A DNA stretch of 9,027 bases from Methylovulum sp. Its GTDB lineage: Bacteria > Pseudomonadota > Gammaproteobacteria > Methylococcales > Methylomonadaceae. A program made the translations under genes and the position numbers. This document shows, in pieces, positions 1 to 6,436 of the stretch. The stretch spans positions 1-9,027 of the forward strand of contig JACXTQ010000355.1 of the NCBI GenBank assembly GCA_016919605.1, written 5' to 3'. A model generated the notes under the pieces. The model did not search any database. It was not told the origin of the DNA and saw only the letters and a program-made list of their open reading frames with translations. How positions within the stretch are numbered: the stretch's first letter is position 1; each line of letters begins with the position of its first letter.

Positions 1-1
1 C

Positions 2-754
2 GCATTTTCTGCTTTTGATGTCATTTATGCTGACACGAATATTATGTTCAATGGTAAGCGAGTAGCTAACGATTGGTCAACAGGACATTCTATTTTTAGA
101 CAAATTGATTTTGATAACCCATTTTTTGTTGAATTCAGAAACAATAAAAGATGGATGCGTCCTGATTGTATTCATTTTTACGGTGAAACTAAGAAAATAT
201 TTGACGAAGCAATAAAAATAGATATTAAAAATCAATATAAAAGTAGTGGAAGATTAGATTTTGATGTTCATTTACATGATAAATCAAAAAAAGATGCTTA
301 CAATGGCTTTTGCTCTAACTTAAAGCAAGCTATGACTAATGGGAAAATTCGTGGTGCAACTGCGAAGAGGGATAATATCTTTAAAAACTATCCAGAATTG
401 GAATTTGAAAAACAAAAAAAATGTATAGAAGAGAAGCATAAAACAGGATCTGAACGGTGCTCAGTATATACTTTGCTAGATTGGAAATACATGGATAGCT
501 CGTCTTTTTTAAAGTCAAGTAAAAAAATAGAACAAGATGTGTCAAAACAGCTTTGCTATGAGGTTATTTTGCAAAAAAATAAGCCAGGATTTATAGGAAA
601 CCAATTTGTTATCCCCTGTTTTTATCCATCTGATGGAGATATTGGTAGTTATATAGATAAAAAAACACTTTATCACCGCATTTTTGAAAGTAATATAGAT
701 GTTTTTCAAGCAAACTTTGCCAAAATACAAGAAATATATTTAAATCATGCTTGA
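2..754 (+). CDS. AT-rich hypothetical protein, possible PD-(D/E)xK nuclease (5' partial)
   Basis: Not confidently recognised. The reading frame is open to the left edge, so the gene probably starts outside the window; the first internal ATG is at 44 and would give 236 residues. Numbered from that ATG, a Pro40-Asp41 pair is followed 18 residues later by a hydrophobic strand ending in Asp60-Ile-Lys62-Asn. This spacing fits the PD...(D/E)xK core of restriction-type nucleases (McrC, LlaJI or DUF2357-like families came to mind). The C-terminus is helical-looking and Lys-rich, with no signal peptide or membrane segment. Its stop overlaps the start of the next gene by 8 bases, so the two are probably co-translated. 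Base composition is about one third G+C, far below the genes to the right, which suggests horizontal acquisition. That a protein is encoded is likely; the nuclease reading is an inference from one motif. Confidence 0.6.
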   Translation, partial: AFSAFDVIYADTNIMFNGKRVANDWSTGHSIFRQIDFDNPFFVEFRNNKRWMRPDCIHFYGETKKIFDEAIKIDIKNQYKSSGRLDFDVHLHDKSKKDAYNGFCSNLKQAMTNGKIRGATAKRDNIFKNYPELEFEKQKKCIEEKHKTGSERCSVYTLLDWKYMDSSSFLKSSKKIEQDVSKQLCYEVILQKNKPGFIGNQFVIPCFYPSDGDIGSYIDKKTLYHRIFESNIDVFQANFAKIQEIYLNHA

Positions 755-1178
755 AGAAAAAGATGGTGCTAAAAGCGATTTTGTCGCTTATTTAGGGATC
801 AAAAACCATGAGAGAATTAATCAGCTTTTGATATTGCCTAGAGTGAAAGAGTTTTTTAAAGCTAAAAATATCAGTCATTACAAACCCATTCAAGAACAAG
901 CGTGTATTTCCGATTTAGATTTTAAGAAATCTAATTTTCCCGAATTTTTCCCTTATTTTTATGATTTTATAGTTGATGACATTTATAAAAAAGAAGGTAA
1001 GGTAGAAGCCGTTGTAAAGTATTGTATAACCCTAGATGAAACAAATTGTAGTAAAACCTGTGATAAAACGAGGATACGCTATGATGAGTTTTTGCTTTAT
1101 AAAGAACCAGTATTCTATTTTATCTATATTGACATAAAAGATATTTTTGATTGCTTGAGAAGCAATAAGTGCTATTGA
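747..1178 (+). CDS. AT-rich hypothetical protein with cysteine-rich C-terminal half
   Basis: I do not recognise a family. The 143-residue product starts at an ATG lying inside the last codons of the upstream gene (8-base overlap ending in that gene's TGA), which argues for one operon and perhaps a paired function. Features visible: an acidic/Lys-rich N-terminus, an aromatic stretch around residues 64-75 (Phe/Tyr-rich), and six cysteines at about 53, 93, 101, 105, 136 and 142. Of these, 101 and 105 are spaced CxxxC and a Cys-Tyr pair ends the protein, so metal binding or disulfides are possible but unproven. A hydrophobic, aromatic run near residues 121-130 is too short and polar-flanked for a clear membrane span. 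Base composition is as AT-rich as its partner, and the AT-rich block ends just after its stop codon. Confidence 0.55.
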   Translation: MLEEKDGAKSDFVAYLGIKNHERINQLLILPRVKEFFKAKNISHYKPIQEQACISDLDFKKSNFPEFFPYFYDFIVDDIYKKEGKVEAVVKYCITLDETNCSKTCDKTRIRYDEFLLYKEPVFYFIYIDIKDIFDCLRSNKCY

Positions 1179-1242
1179 GATCGTCCGCCTCTATTGGGTA
1201 AGGTTGGTTTATTGCACGGTATTCTGGAAACAGAAGTGTATT

Positions 1243-1249
1243 TAAGGAG
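1243..1249 (+). promoter_or_regulatory. Shine-Dalgarno site of the DUF393 gene
   Basis: TAAGGAG lies five bases before the ATG at 1255. This strong site fixes the start and separates this gene from the AT-rich pair upstream. A possible but poorly spaced promoter (TTGCAC at 1212, TGTATT at 1237, 19-base spacer) precedes it. Confidence 0.8.
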
Positions 1250-1254
1250 CTGTC

Positions 1255-1629
1255 ATGAACGATACTAAAAAGCCAGTTGCAGTTTATTACAACTCCGCTT
1301 GTCCGGTCTGTAAGGCGGGGATAGAGGCGCAGAAGGGGAAGATGGAGGCGTGTGCCATTGAGTGGAAAGATGTCCATGCTGATAACGCTTTAGTCACGGA
1401 AATCGGTTCTGAACTTGAGTTTGTGCGTGAGCGTTTGCATCTGGTCGATGCTGATGGCAAGGTGCGGGTGGGGTTTGAGGCGTTTTTGGAATTATGGCGC
1501 AATTCGCCAAAAGAACGCTGGTTGGCGGCGGTGTTGGGTTTGCCGATTATCCGCCCCTGTGGGCGTTGGTTTTATAATGTTTTTGCCGCCGCTTTGTATC
1601 GCTGGAATAGGGCAAAACAGCATTGGTAA
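1255..1629 (+). CDS. DCC-family (DUF393) thiol-disulfide oxidoreductase-like protein
   Basis: A 124-residue protein of the DUF393/DCC family, small thioredoxin-fold-like proteins with a near-N-terminal CxxC. Seen here: a strand followed by the Tyr-Tyr-Asn-Ser-Ala-Cys16-Pro-Val-Cys19 motif (the family usually has Tyr-Asp-Gly-x-Cys-Pro-x-Cys, so Asp-Gly is replaced by Asn-Ser). This is followed by the conserved HLVDADGKVRVGFEAF segment at about 62-77 and the C-terminal Trp/Leu/Pro-rich part with a Tyr-Arg-Trp-Asn-Arg end. Length is normal for the family. The CPVC pair suggests a redox role on thiols in the cytoplasm; the substrate is unknown in the family at large. No signal peptide is visible. 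It stands alone, running towards the tRNA and rep on the opposite strand. Confidence 0.88.
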   Translation: MNDTKKPVAVYYNSACPVCKAGIEAQKGKMEACAIEWKDVHADNALVTEIGSELEFVRERLHLVDADGKVRVGFEAFLELWRNSPKERWLAAVLGLPIIRPCGRWFYNVFAAALYRWNRAKQHW

Positions 1630-1705
1630 AGCAGAGGATAGGCTAGGTACAGCAATAACGCTAGTCGGCTTAGGTGATAAGCCACCTTGGGGGGATGAAC
1701 AAAGA

Positions 1706-1782
1706 TGGCGCGCCCGAGAGGATTCGAACCTCTGACCTCAGCCTCCGGAGGGCTGCGCTCTATCCAGCTGAGCTACGGGCGC
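1706..1782 (-). tRNA. tRNA-Arg (anticodon CCG)
   Basis: Read on the minus strand, a complete 77-nt cloverleaf can be drawn. The acceptor arm is GCGCCCG paired with CGGGCGC, followed by discriminator G and an encoded CCA (1706-1708). The D arm is GCTC/GAGC, the anticodon stem CAGCC/GGCTG with a 7-base loop, and the T arm AGAGG/CCTCT with the TTCGAAT loop. The anticodon CCG is complementary to bases 1746-1748 and reads the Arg codon CGG. The gene lies 27 bases downstream of rep on the same strand. The 3' half of a tRNA gene is a common integration site for mobile elements, but I see no duplicated 3' end in the window. Confidence 0.97.
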
Positions 1783-1792
1783 GAAGCCGATT

Positions 1793-1798
1793 ATTATA
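1793..1798 (-). promoter_or_regulatory. Likely -10 box of the tRNA-Arg promoter
   Basis: On the minus strand a perfect TATAAT lies 10 bases before the mature tRNA 5' end, between the rep stop codon and the tRNA. No good -35 is seen at 16-18 bases upstream, where the rep 3' end is. The tRNA may have its own weak promoter or be read together with rep. Confidence 0.4.
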
Positions 1799-1809
1799 CC
1801 CTAACTACT

Positions 1810-3819
1810 TTACATTTGCGATAACATTGTTTTAAGGCTGGCGATACTGGCCTTACCGCGTTCTTTCCGCACCTCGGCGGGCAATTGTTTTTTATTGATC
1901 CATTCCAAATCATCGGTCGGCAATTCGTTTAAAAAGCGGCTCGGTTCGCATTCGCTGATTTCCCCATAGCGTTTGCGGTGGGTGCAATAGCTAAACGTTA
2001 AGGTACGCTGGGCGCGGGTGATGCCAACGTAGGCCAAACGGCGCTCTTCTTCTATCGCCCCCGTTTCTATGCTGTTTTGATGCGGCAAGATATTTTCTTC
2101 CATACCGATCAGGAACACATGCGGGAACTCCAAACCCTTAGCAGCGTGTAGCGTCATTAAGCTTACTTGGTCGTTGGCTTCCTCTTCCTGATTGCGCTCC
2201 ATAATATCCATCAACATGATTTTAGAGACGATTTCCGCCAACGATGACGATGGGCCGCTGTTTTTGTCGGCGATGCGTTTCAGCCAGTCAATCAGCTCGG
2301 CAACATTCTTTAGCTTGCGCTCGGCGGACTCTTTAGTTTTGCTGTTTTCACGCAACCATTGGGCGTAACCGAGTTGGTCAATCATCTTTTCAATGACCTC
2401 AAAAGTGTCCTCGCGCTCGATACGTTCAGCGGTATCAAGCACCCACTCATGAAATTTGCCTAAACGTAGCCGCGACTTTTCCGACAGTTTCTGGGTCAAC
2501 CCCAGTTCGGTGCTGGCGGCAAACAGGCTGATGTGCCGATCATTGGCATAAGCACCGAGCTTTTCCAGTGTGGTCGGGCCAATCTCGCGGCGCGGCGTGT
2601 TGATGATGCGTAAAAATGCGGCATCATCATCGTGGTTGACGAACAAGCGCAGATAGCTCAATACATCCTTGATTTCCGCATAGGCAAAAAACGAAGTGCT
2701 GCCGCTGATGAAATAGGGGATATTGTTCTCACGGAAACCTTTTTCAAACAGCCGCGACTGATGGTTGCCACGGTACAAAATCGCATAATCCTGATAACGG
2801 CTGCCCGTCCTGAATTTGTGGTGGATGATTTCCGAGACGATTTGCTGAGCCTCCGTGATTTCATCTTTGTGGCTTAATACCCGCAACGGGTCGCCATACC
2901 CCAACTCGCTCCAAAGTTTCTTCTCAAACGCATGGGGATTATTGGCGATCAGCTGGTTGGCGACTTTCAGGATGCGTCCGGTCGAGCGATAATTCTGCTC
3001 CAGCTTAATCACCTGCAAGCGGCTAAAATCTTTTTGCAATTGCGCCAAGTTTTCCGGTTGCGCCCCGCGCCAAGCATAAATCGACTGGTCGTCATCGCCG
3101 ACCACGGTAAACTTGCCCAACTTGCCCGCCAACAGCTTAACCAATTGGTATTGGGTGATATTGGTGTCCTGATACTCGTCCACCAACAAATAGCGGATTT
3201 TGTTCTGCCATTTTTCCAAAATCGCCGGATGAGCTTGGAACAGCAACACCGGCAACAAAATCAAATCATCAAAATCCACCGCGTTATAAGCCTTAAGGCT
3301 GCGCGTGTAATCGACGTATAACAGCGCCGAAGGCAGGTGCTCGGCAGTGGCCGCCGCCACCGCTTGCTCAGGGGTGACAAACGCGTTTTTCCATTGCCCG
3401 ATATGGTGGCTATAACTGTCCAGATGGTCGATATCGTGTTGCTTGACGCTGTGGTTAATCAGCGTCTTTAACAAGGTGTGCTTGTCCTGCTCATCAAACA
3501 GGGTAATCGCCGCCTTATAGCCCAACGTCTTATGCTCCTTGCGCAGAATATCCAGCCCCAAGGAATGGAAAGTGGACACCCGCAACCCTCGGCTGAGTTT
3601 GTCATCCAGCAACTTCGCCACCCGGCTTTGCATTTCCCGCGCCGCCTTATTGGTGAACGTCACCGCCGCAATATGCCGCGCCGGTAAACCTTGCTTGACC
3701 AGATAAGCAATTTTTTCGGTAATCACCCGCGTCTTGCCACTACCCGCCCCCGCCAGCACTAACAGCGGATGGTCGATGGCCTTAACAGCGGCTTGTTGTT
3801 GGGGATTGAGTTTGGACAT
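1810..3819 (-). CDS. rep: ATP-dependent DNA helicase Rep (UvrD/Rep superfamily 1A)
   Basis: A 3'-5' DNA helicase that helps the replisome move through protein-bound DNA and acts in restart of stalled forks, in the cytoplasm. The 669-residue product is complete (E. coli Rep is 673) and carries all SF1 motifs: Walker A AGAGSGKT at 23-30, motif Ia TFTNKAA near 54-60, Walker B LLVDEYQDTN at 211-220, motif III GDDDQSIYAWRG at 241-252, motif IV LEQNYRS at 273-279, motif V with TLHAAKGLEF at 556-565, and motif VI EERRLAYVGITRAQ at 591-604. Rep-specific rather than UvrD-like stretches include KAAREM, RGLRVSTFHSLGLDI and EPSRFLNELP. The ATG at 3819 is the only usable start, as an in-frame TAG lies six codons upstream and no other start codon lies between. 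No Shine-Dalgarno site is visible; a promoter ends almost at the ATG. The tRNA-Arg follows downstream on the same strand. Confidence 0.97.
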   Translation of the reverse strand: MSKLNPQQQAAVKAIDHPLLVLAGAGSGKTRVITEKIAYLVKQGLPARHIAAVTFTNKAAREMQSRVAKLLDDKLSRGLRVSTFHSLGLDILRKEHKTLGYKAAITLFDEQDKHTLLKTLINHSVKQHDIDHLDSYSHHIGQWKNAFVTPEQAVAAATAEHLPSALLYVDYTRSLKAYNAVDFDDLILLPVLLFQAHPAILEKWQNKIRYLLVDEYQDTNITQYQLVKLLAGKLGKFTVVGDDDQSIYAWRGAQPENLAQLQKDFSRLQVIKLEQNYRSTGRILKVANQLIANNPHAFEKKLWSELGYGDPLRVLSHKDEITEAQQIVSEIIHHKFRTGSRYQDYAILYRGNHQSRLFEKGFRENNIPYFISGSTSFFAYAEIKDVLSYLRLFVNHDDDAAFLRIINTPRREIGPTTLEKLGAYANDRHISLFAASTELGLTQKLSEKSRLRLGKFHEWVLDTAERIEREDTFEVIEKMIDQLGYAQWLRENSKTKESAERKLKNVAELIDWLKRIADKNSGPSSSLAEIVSKIMLMDIMERNQEEEANDQVSLMTLHAAKGLEFPHVFLIGMEENILPHQNSIETGAIEEERRLAYVGITRAQRTLTFSYCTHRKRYGEISECEPSRFLNELPTDDLEWINKKQLPAEVRKERGKASIASLKTMLSQM

Positions 3820-3825
3820 GGCTAT

Positions 3826-3854
3826 ATTATCGGTCTAGGGCGGTCAGGAGGCAA
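3826..3854 (-). promoter_or_regulatory. Probable sigma70-type promoter of rep
   Basis: On the minus strand TTGCCT (3854-3849) and GATAAT (3831-3826) are separated by exactly 17 bases. The expected transcription start, about seven bases past the -10, falls on or within a base or two of the rep ATG at 3819. This fits the lack of a ribosome binding site and suggests a leaderless or nearly leaderless mRNA. Confidence 0.5.
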
Positions 3855-3856
3855 TA

Positions 3857-3890
3857 AAAAACCCGCCAAGCCAGCGGACTTGCGGGTTTT
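3857..3890 (-). terminator. Strong intrinsic terminator-like hairpin upstream of rep
   Basis: AAAACCCGCCAAG and CTTGCGGGTTTT form a 12-bp stem with one bulged C around an 8-base loop. On the minus strand the stem is followed by six Ts, on the plus strand by four, so it could work both ways but better on the minus strand. No gene ends into it from the right, so it either insulates rep or belongs to a structured RNA. Confidence 0.65.
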
Positions 3891-3996
3891 GAAGGTGGCG
3901 GGAGGGCATTCGCTCCGCACCCATAAGGATGGGGCCATGATTGCAATAAACTAGGGCTTAGTCAAGTTTCTCTGGCATGAACAATAGCAATCATGC
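3857..3996. other. Hairpin-rich block, possible phage-type structured RNA (c4-like) remnant
   Basis: Besides the terminator-like hairpin, three more pairings are seen. GGTGGCGGGAG (3894-3904) pairs with CTCCGCACC (3913-3921) as a 9-bp stem with two bulged Gs. CCCAT (3920-3924) pairs with ATGGG (3929-3933) across an AAGG tetraloop. CATGATTGC (3936-3944) is an exact inverted repeat of GCAATCATG (3987-3995). Read in plus-strand frame, bases just before 3954 encode a peptide ending HKDGAMIAIN, reminiscent of the peptides found near phage P4-type immunity RNAs (c4 antisense RNA family, Icd/Ash-like short ORFs). The structure is seen; the family link is a recollection and an inference. Strand is undecided. 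Confidence 0.35.
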
Positions 3997-4125
3997 AAAA
4001 TCGGCTTTTATTTGTAGCAGAACCCTACTGCCCGTCTAGTAGTCCGATTAACCTGAACCCCAGACCAGAATGGCACCCTTAAAATTCCCTAAAAAGCCGA
4101 ACAGCGCATAAACGTGTAAAATCTG
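3997..4125. other. Intergenic sequence without a recognised gene
   Basis: The stretch between the hairpin block and the promoter of the CHAD gene has stops in all frames close together and no strong hairpin or repeat that I can see, apart from a short GTAG/CTAC pairing near 4015-4030. Confidence 0.5.
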
Positions 4126-4153
4126 TTGCCGATAGCCTAAAACCTATTATGAT
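4126..4153 (+). promoter_or_regulatory. Probable promoter of the CHAD gene
   Basis: TTGCCG (4126-4131) and TATGAT (4148-4153) are 16 bases apart, giving a start near 4160 and a leader of about 30 bases. A short Shine-Dalgarno AGGA at 4180-4183 lies eight bases before the ATG at 4192. Confidence 0.5.
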
Positions 4154-4191
4154 AATGGTATTGGGAAACCCAAGACCACAGGAACAAAATA

Positions 4192-5118
4192 ATGCCCGAT
4201 AACATTTTGATCCCGACTATGTACGCCGATGCCGCCTGTAAAGCCATCTACAGCCAACTGCTTATCACTATTAGAGCTAATGAGGCCGGTATCTTTGATA
4301 ACACTGACAGCGAATTTTTACATGATTTTCGCGTTGCGGTACGCAAGACCCGCGCAGGTCTAGGCCAGCTTAAAGGCGTGTTGCCCGACAGCATTAGTCT
4401 GCGTTACGCCACATTTTTTGCTTGGCTAGGACAAGCCACCAGCCCTTGCCGTGACGTGGACGTTTATCTGCTCAATTTTGACCGCTATAAAGAAGCGCTG
4501 CCAGTGGCTATCCGCGAAGACCTTAACCCTTTACGGGATTTTCTGTTGCACAAACAGCAGCGCAATTATCAAGAACTGGCCGAAAAATTACGCTCCAGCC
4601 ATTATGCCCTGAACATGTCGGACTGGGAGCAGTATCTGCAACGGCCCGCCGCCAAACCTTTGCCCGTGACCCAAGCCAACGCCCATCGCCCGGTCAAGCA
4701 ATTGGCCGACCTTAATCTTAGGAAATTGTGTCGGCGGGTCTTACAAGAGGGTGATGCGATAACCGGATTGAGTAGCGGTGACACTTTTCATGAGTTAAGG
4801 AAAACTTGTAAAAAACTCCGCTACTTAATAGAGTTTTTTCAAACCTTTTATCCTAAACCCGCGCTTAAAGAATTGCTCAACACCTTGAAAGGGCTGCAAG
4901 ACGTATTAGGAACACTGCAAGACTGCCAAGTCCATACCGCTTACCTTAAACAATTCCGTAAACAAATGTCATCACGCTTGCCCGCTCCAACCCGTTTGGC
5001 GGTGGAAGCCTTGCAGCAAATATTAGCCGATATAAGCAATCAGGCCCGGCAAGCGTTTGCGGCAAAGTTTGCCGATTTCAAACAAGGCAATGCGCGGGCG
5101 CTGTTTCGCAAACACTAA
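4192..5118 (+). CDS. CHAD domain-containing protein
   Basis: The CHAD domain is an all-helical, histidine- and basic-residue-rich fold that binds inorganic polyphosphate; it often sits beside or fused to CYTH triphosphatases. This 308-residue protein is a stand-alone CHAD with both characteristic repeats. The first is FLHDFRVAVRKTRA at about 42-55 (His44, Arg47, Arg51, Lys52, Arg54). The second is FHELRKTCKKLRY at about 199-211 (His200, Arg203, Lys204, Lys207-Lys208, Arg210), followed by the LKGLQDVLGTLQD helix at 232-244. No CYTH domain, signal peptide or membrane segment is seen. It has its own promoter and faces the urease genes tail to tail, with only 14 bases between its stop and that of ureG, so no functional link to urease is implied. 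Start chosen by the Shine-Dalgarno at 4180 and the following hydrophobic helix. Confidence 0.9.
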   Translation: MPDNILIPTMYADAACKAIYSQLLITIRANEAGIFDNTDSEFLHDFRVAVRKTRAGLGQLKGVLPDSISLRYATFFAWLGQATSPCRDVDVYLLNFDRYKEALPVAIREDLNPLRDFLLHKQQRNYQELAEKLRSSHYALNMSDWEQYLQRPAAKPLPVTQANAHRPVKQLADLNLRKLCRRVLQEGDAITGLSSGDTFHELRKTCKKLRYLIEFFQTFYPKPALKELLNTLKGLQDVLGTLQDCQVHTAYLKQFRKQMSSRLPAPTRLAVEALQQILADISNQARQAFAAKFADFKQGNARALFRKH

Positions 5119-5132
5119 CCCCGTTAACGGCT

Positions 5133-5753
5133 TTAATGCCCAAGCTCCAGCATCCCCGCCTTAATGATAAAGGCTTCAATATCCCCCAGCCCCGTACCCG
5201 TTTTCAAGTTACTGAACACAAACGGGCGTTCGCCGCGCATTTTTTTGGCATCCCTGTCCATCACTTCCAAGGATGCGCCGACATAAGGGGCCAGGTCAAT
5301 TTTATTAATCACCAACAAATCCGAGCGGGTGATGCCGGGGCCGCCTTTACGGGGTATTTTGTCGCCTGCCGAAACATCAATCACATAAATGGTCAGGTCG
5401 GCCAGTTCCGGGCTGAATGTCGCGCTGAGGTTGTCGCCGCCGCTTTCGACCATGATAAAGTCGAGGTTGTCCCAGCGCTCGCACAACTCGTCAACGGCGG
5501 CGAGGTTCATTGAGGCATCCTCGCGGATGGCGGTATGCGGGCAACCGCCAGTTTCCACGCCTAAAATACGCTCTTCCGGCAAGGCTTGGCTACGGATTAA
5601 AAATTGTTGATCTTCGCGGGTGTAAATGTCGTTAGTGACCACGGCGATTTCAAATTGGTCACGCATCCGTTTGCATAAGGCATCAACCAAAGCGGTTTTG
5701 CCAGAACCGACCGGGCCGCCTATGCCCACTCTTAAGACAGGTTTATCGTTCAT
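5133..5753 (-). CDS. ureG: Urease accessory GTPase UreG
   Basis: UreG is the SIMIBI-class GTPase whose nucleotide-driven dimer carries nickel to apo-urease within the UreF-UreD(H)-UreG complex. The 206-residue protein is full length. Visible motifs are the P-loop GGPVGSGKT at 12-20, the nickel-binding Cys71-Pro-His73 in ETGGCPHTA, ESGGDNLSATFSPELAD at 103-119, and the guanine-specificity motif NKID at 150-153. Its start lies 8 bases after the ureF stop, and the GAGAGAG Shine-Dalgarno overlaps that stop region, so it is read from the urease transcript. It is the last gene of the operon seen here; no clear terminator follows in the 14 bases before the convergent CHAD gene. Confidence 0.98.
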   Translation of the reverse strand: MNDKPVLRVGIGGPVGSGKTALVDALCKRMRDQFEIAVVTNDIYTREDQQFLIRSQALPEERILGVETGGCPHTAIREDASMNLAAVDELCERWDNLDFIMVESGGDNLSATFSPELADLTIYVIDVSAGDKIPRKGGPGITRSDLLVINKIDLAPYVGASLEVMDRDAKKMRGERPFVFSNLKTGTGLGDIEAFIIKAGMLELGH

Positions 5754-5761
5754 AATCTCTC

Positions 5762-6436
5762 TCAGGATCGAAATAATCGGGAATATTGGCTTTCATGGCG
5801 GCTACTCGCCAATGCCAAGCCGAAGGCACTGCCGCCGATGTCGTCATCGGCTATTAAGGACGCGCAATCGACTTGCGCGGGTATCTGTGCCGCCAACGCC
5901 TGCAACAATTGCTGCCCGGCGACTTGCCCTAGCGGCACCAGCTTGACCGCACACAGGACTTGGTTTTCCAGCCAGCTCCAGACATAGCCGATGGCGGCAG
6001 GGCGCGGGTCTATATCCCAACGTACCGCCGCCAGACTGTAGGCCGTCGCCAACGTGGCTTGGGGGTGGCGCTGCCAAACAGCGGCGGCGGCTACGTCCAA
6101 TGTTACCAATAGCTTGGCCAATGCTTGCCCGGTCTGCCGATCCTCGGCGCGTAATTCGGCGGTTTCACGCCAAGCGGTCAGGCTTTGGCTCCAGTGGCTT
6201 ACTTGTGTAGGGTCTTCATGCCGCCAAGCCTGGATAAGCCTGAGCAAAATCGGCACATCAACCCGCGTGATGCTGGTATGCAAAATACCGCCTATCCACT
6301 CGCGGGCGGCTTCGGCAGTGCTGACCCAGCCATCGTCCACCGCCCGCTCCAAGCCTTGCGAATAGCTGTACATACCAATCGGCAAGCCGGGGCTGACCAA
6401 TTGCAACAACCGCACTAAGGCCAGCTCAGTGCCCAT
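5762..6436 (-). CDS. ureF: Urease accessory protein UreF
   Basis: UreF is the helical scaffold that bridges UreD(H) and the UreG dimer and controls GTP hydrolysis during nickel insertion. The family N-terminus ALVRLLQLVSPGLPIGMYSYSQGLE and the C-terminal SRHESQYSRLFRS, which contacts UreD, are both present (here shown in part: LLQLVSPGLPIG, RHESQYSRLF). The ATG at 6436 gives 224 residues and the usual UreF beginning; it overlaps the 3' end of ureE by 11 bases, consistent with translational coupling. A TTG at 6466 would add ten basic residues not typical of the family and was not chosen. The only Shine-Dalgarno-like sequence is a weak AAGAG a few bases upstream. Confidence 0.96.
   Translation of the reverse strand: MGTELALVRLLQLVSPGLPIGMYSYSQGLERAVDDGWVSTAEAAREWIGGILHTSITRVDVPILLRLIQAWRHEDPTQVSHWSQSLTAWRETAELRAEDRQTGQALAKLLVTLDVAAAAVWQRHPQATLATAYSLAAVRWDIDPRPAAIGYVWSWLENQVLCAVKLVPLGQVAGQQLLQALAAQIPAQVDCASLIADDDIGGSAFGLALASSRHESQYSRLFRS

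Noticed and set aside
1212..1242. Promoter for the DUF393 gene
   Set aside because: TTGCAC and TGTATT are 19 bases apart with a poor -10, too weak to annotate as a feature.
1706..1782. tRNA-Arg as the attachment site of the AT-rich segment
   Set aside because: No copy of the tRNA 3' end is visible in bases 1-1250, and a GC-rich core-like gene lies between them. The left part of the island is not in the window, so it cannot be fully excluded.
1810..3819. Several long reading frames antisense to rep and to ureC, ureF and ureG
   Set aside because: They are shadows of GC-rich coding sequence without ribosome sites or recognisable domains.
3769..3954. 61-residue plus-strand reading frame overlapping the rep start
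   Set aside because: Half of it is antisense to rep, it has no ribosome binding site, and it runs through stable hairpins. I treat it as a by-product of the hairpin block, although its C-terminal part may be a relic of a phage peptide.
5119..5132. CCGTTAACGG palindrome as a terminator between the CHAD gene and ureG
   Set aside because: As RNA it forms only a 3-bp stem with a tetraloop, and the following T-run is three bases.
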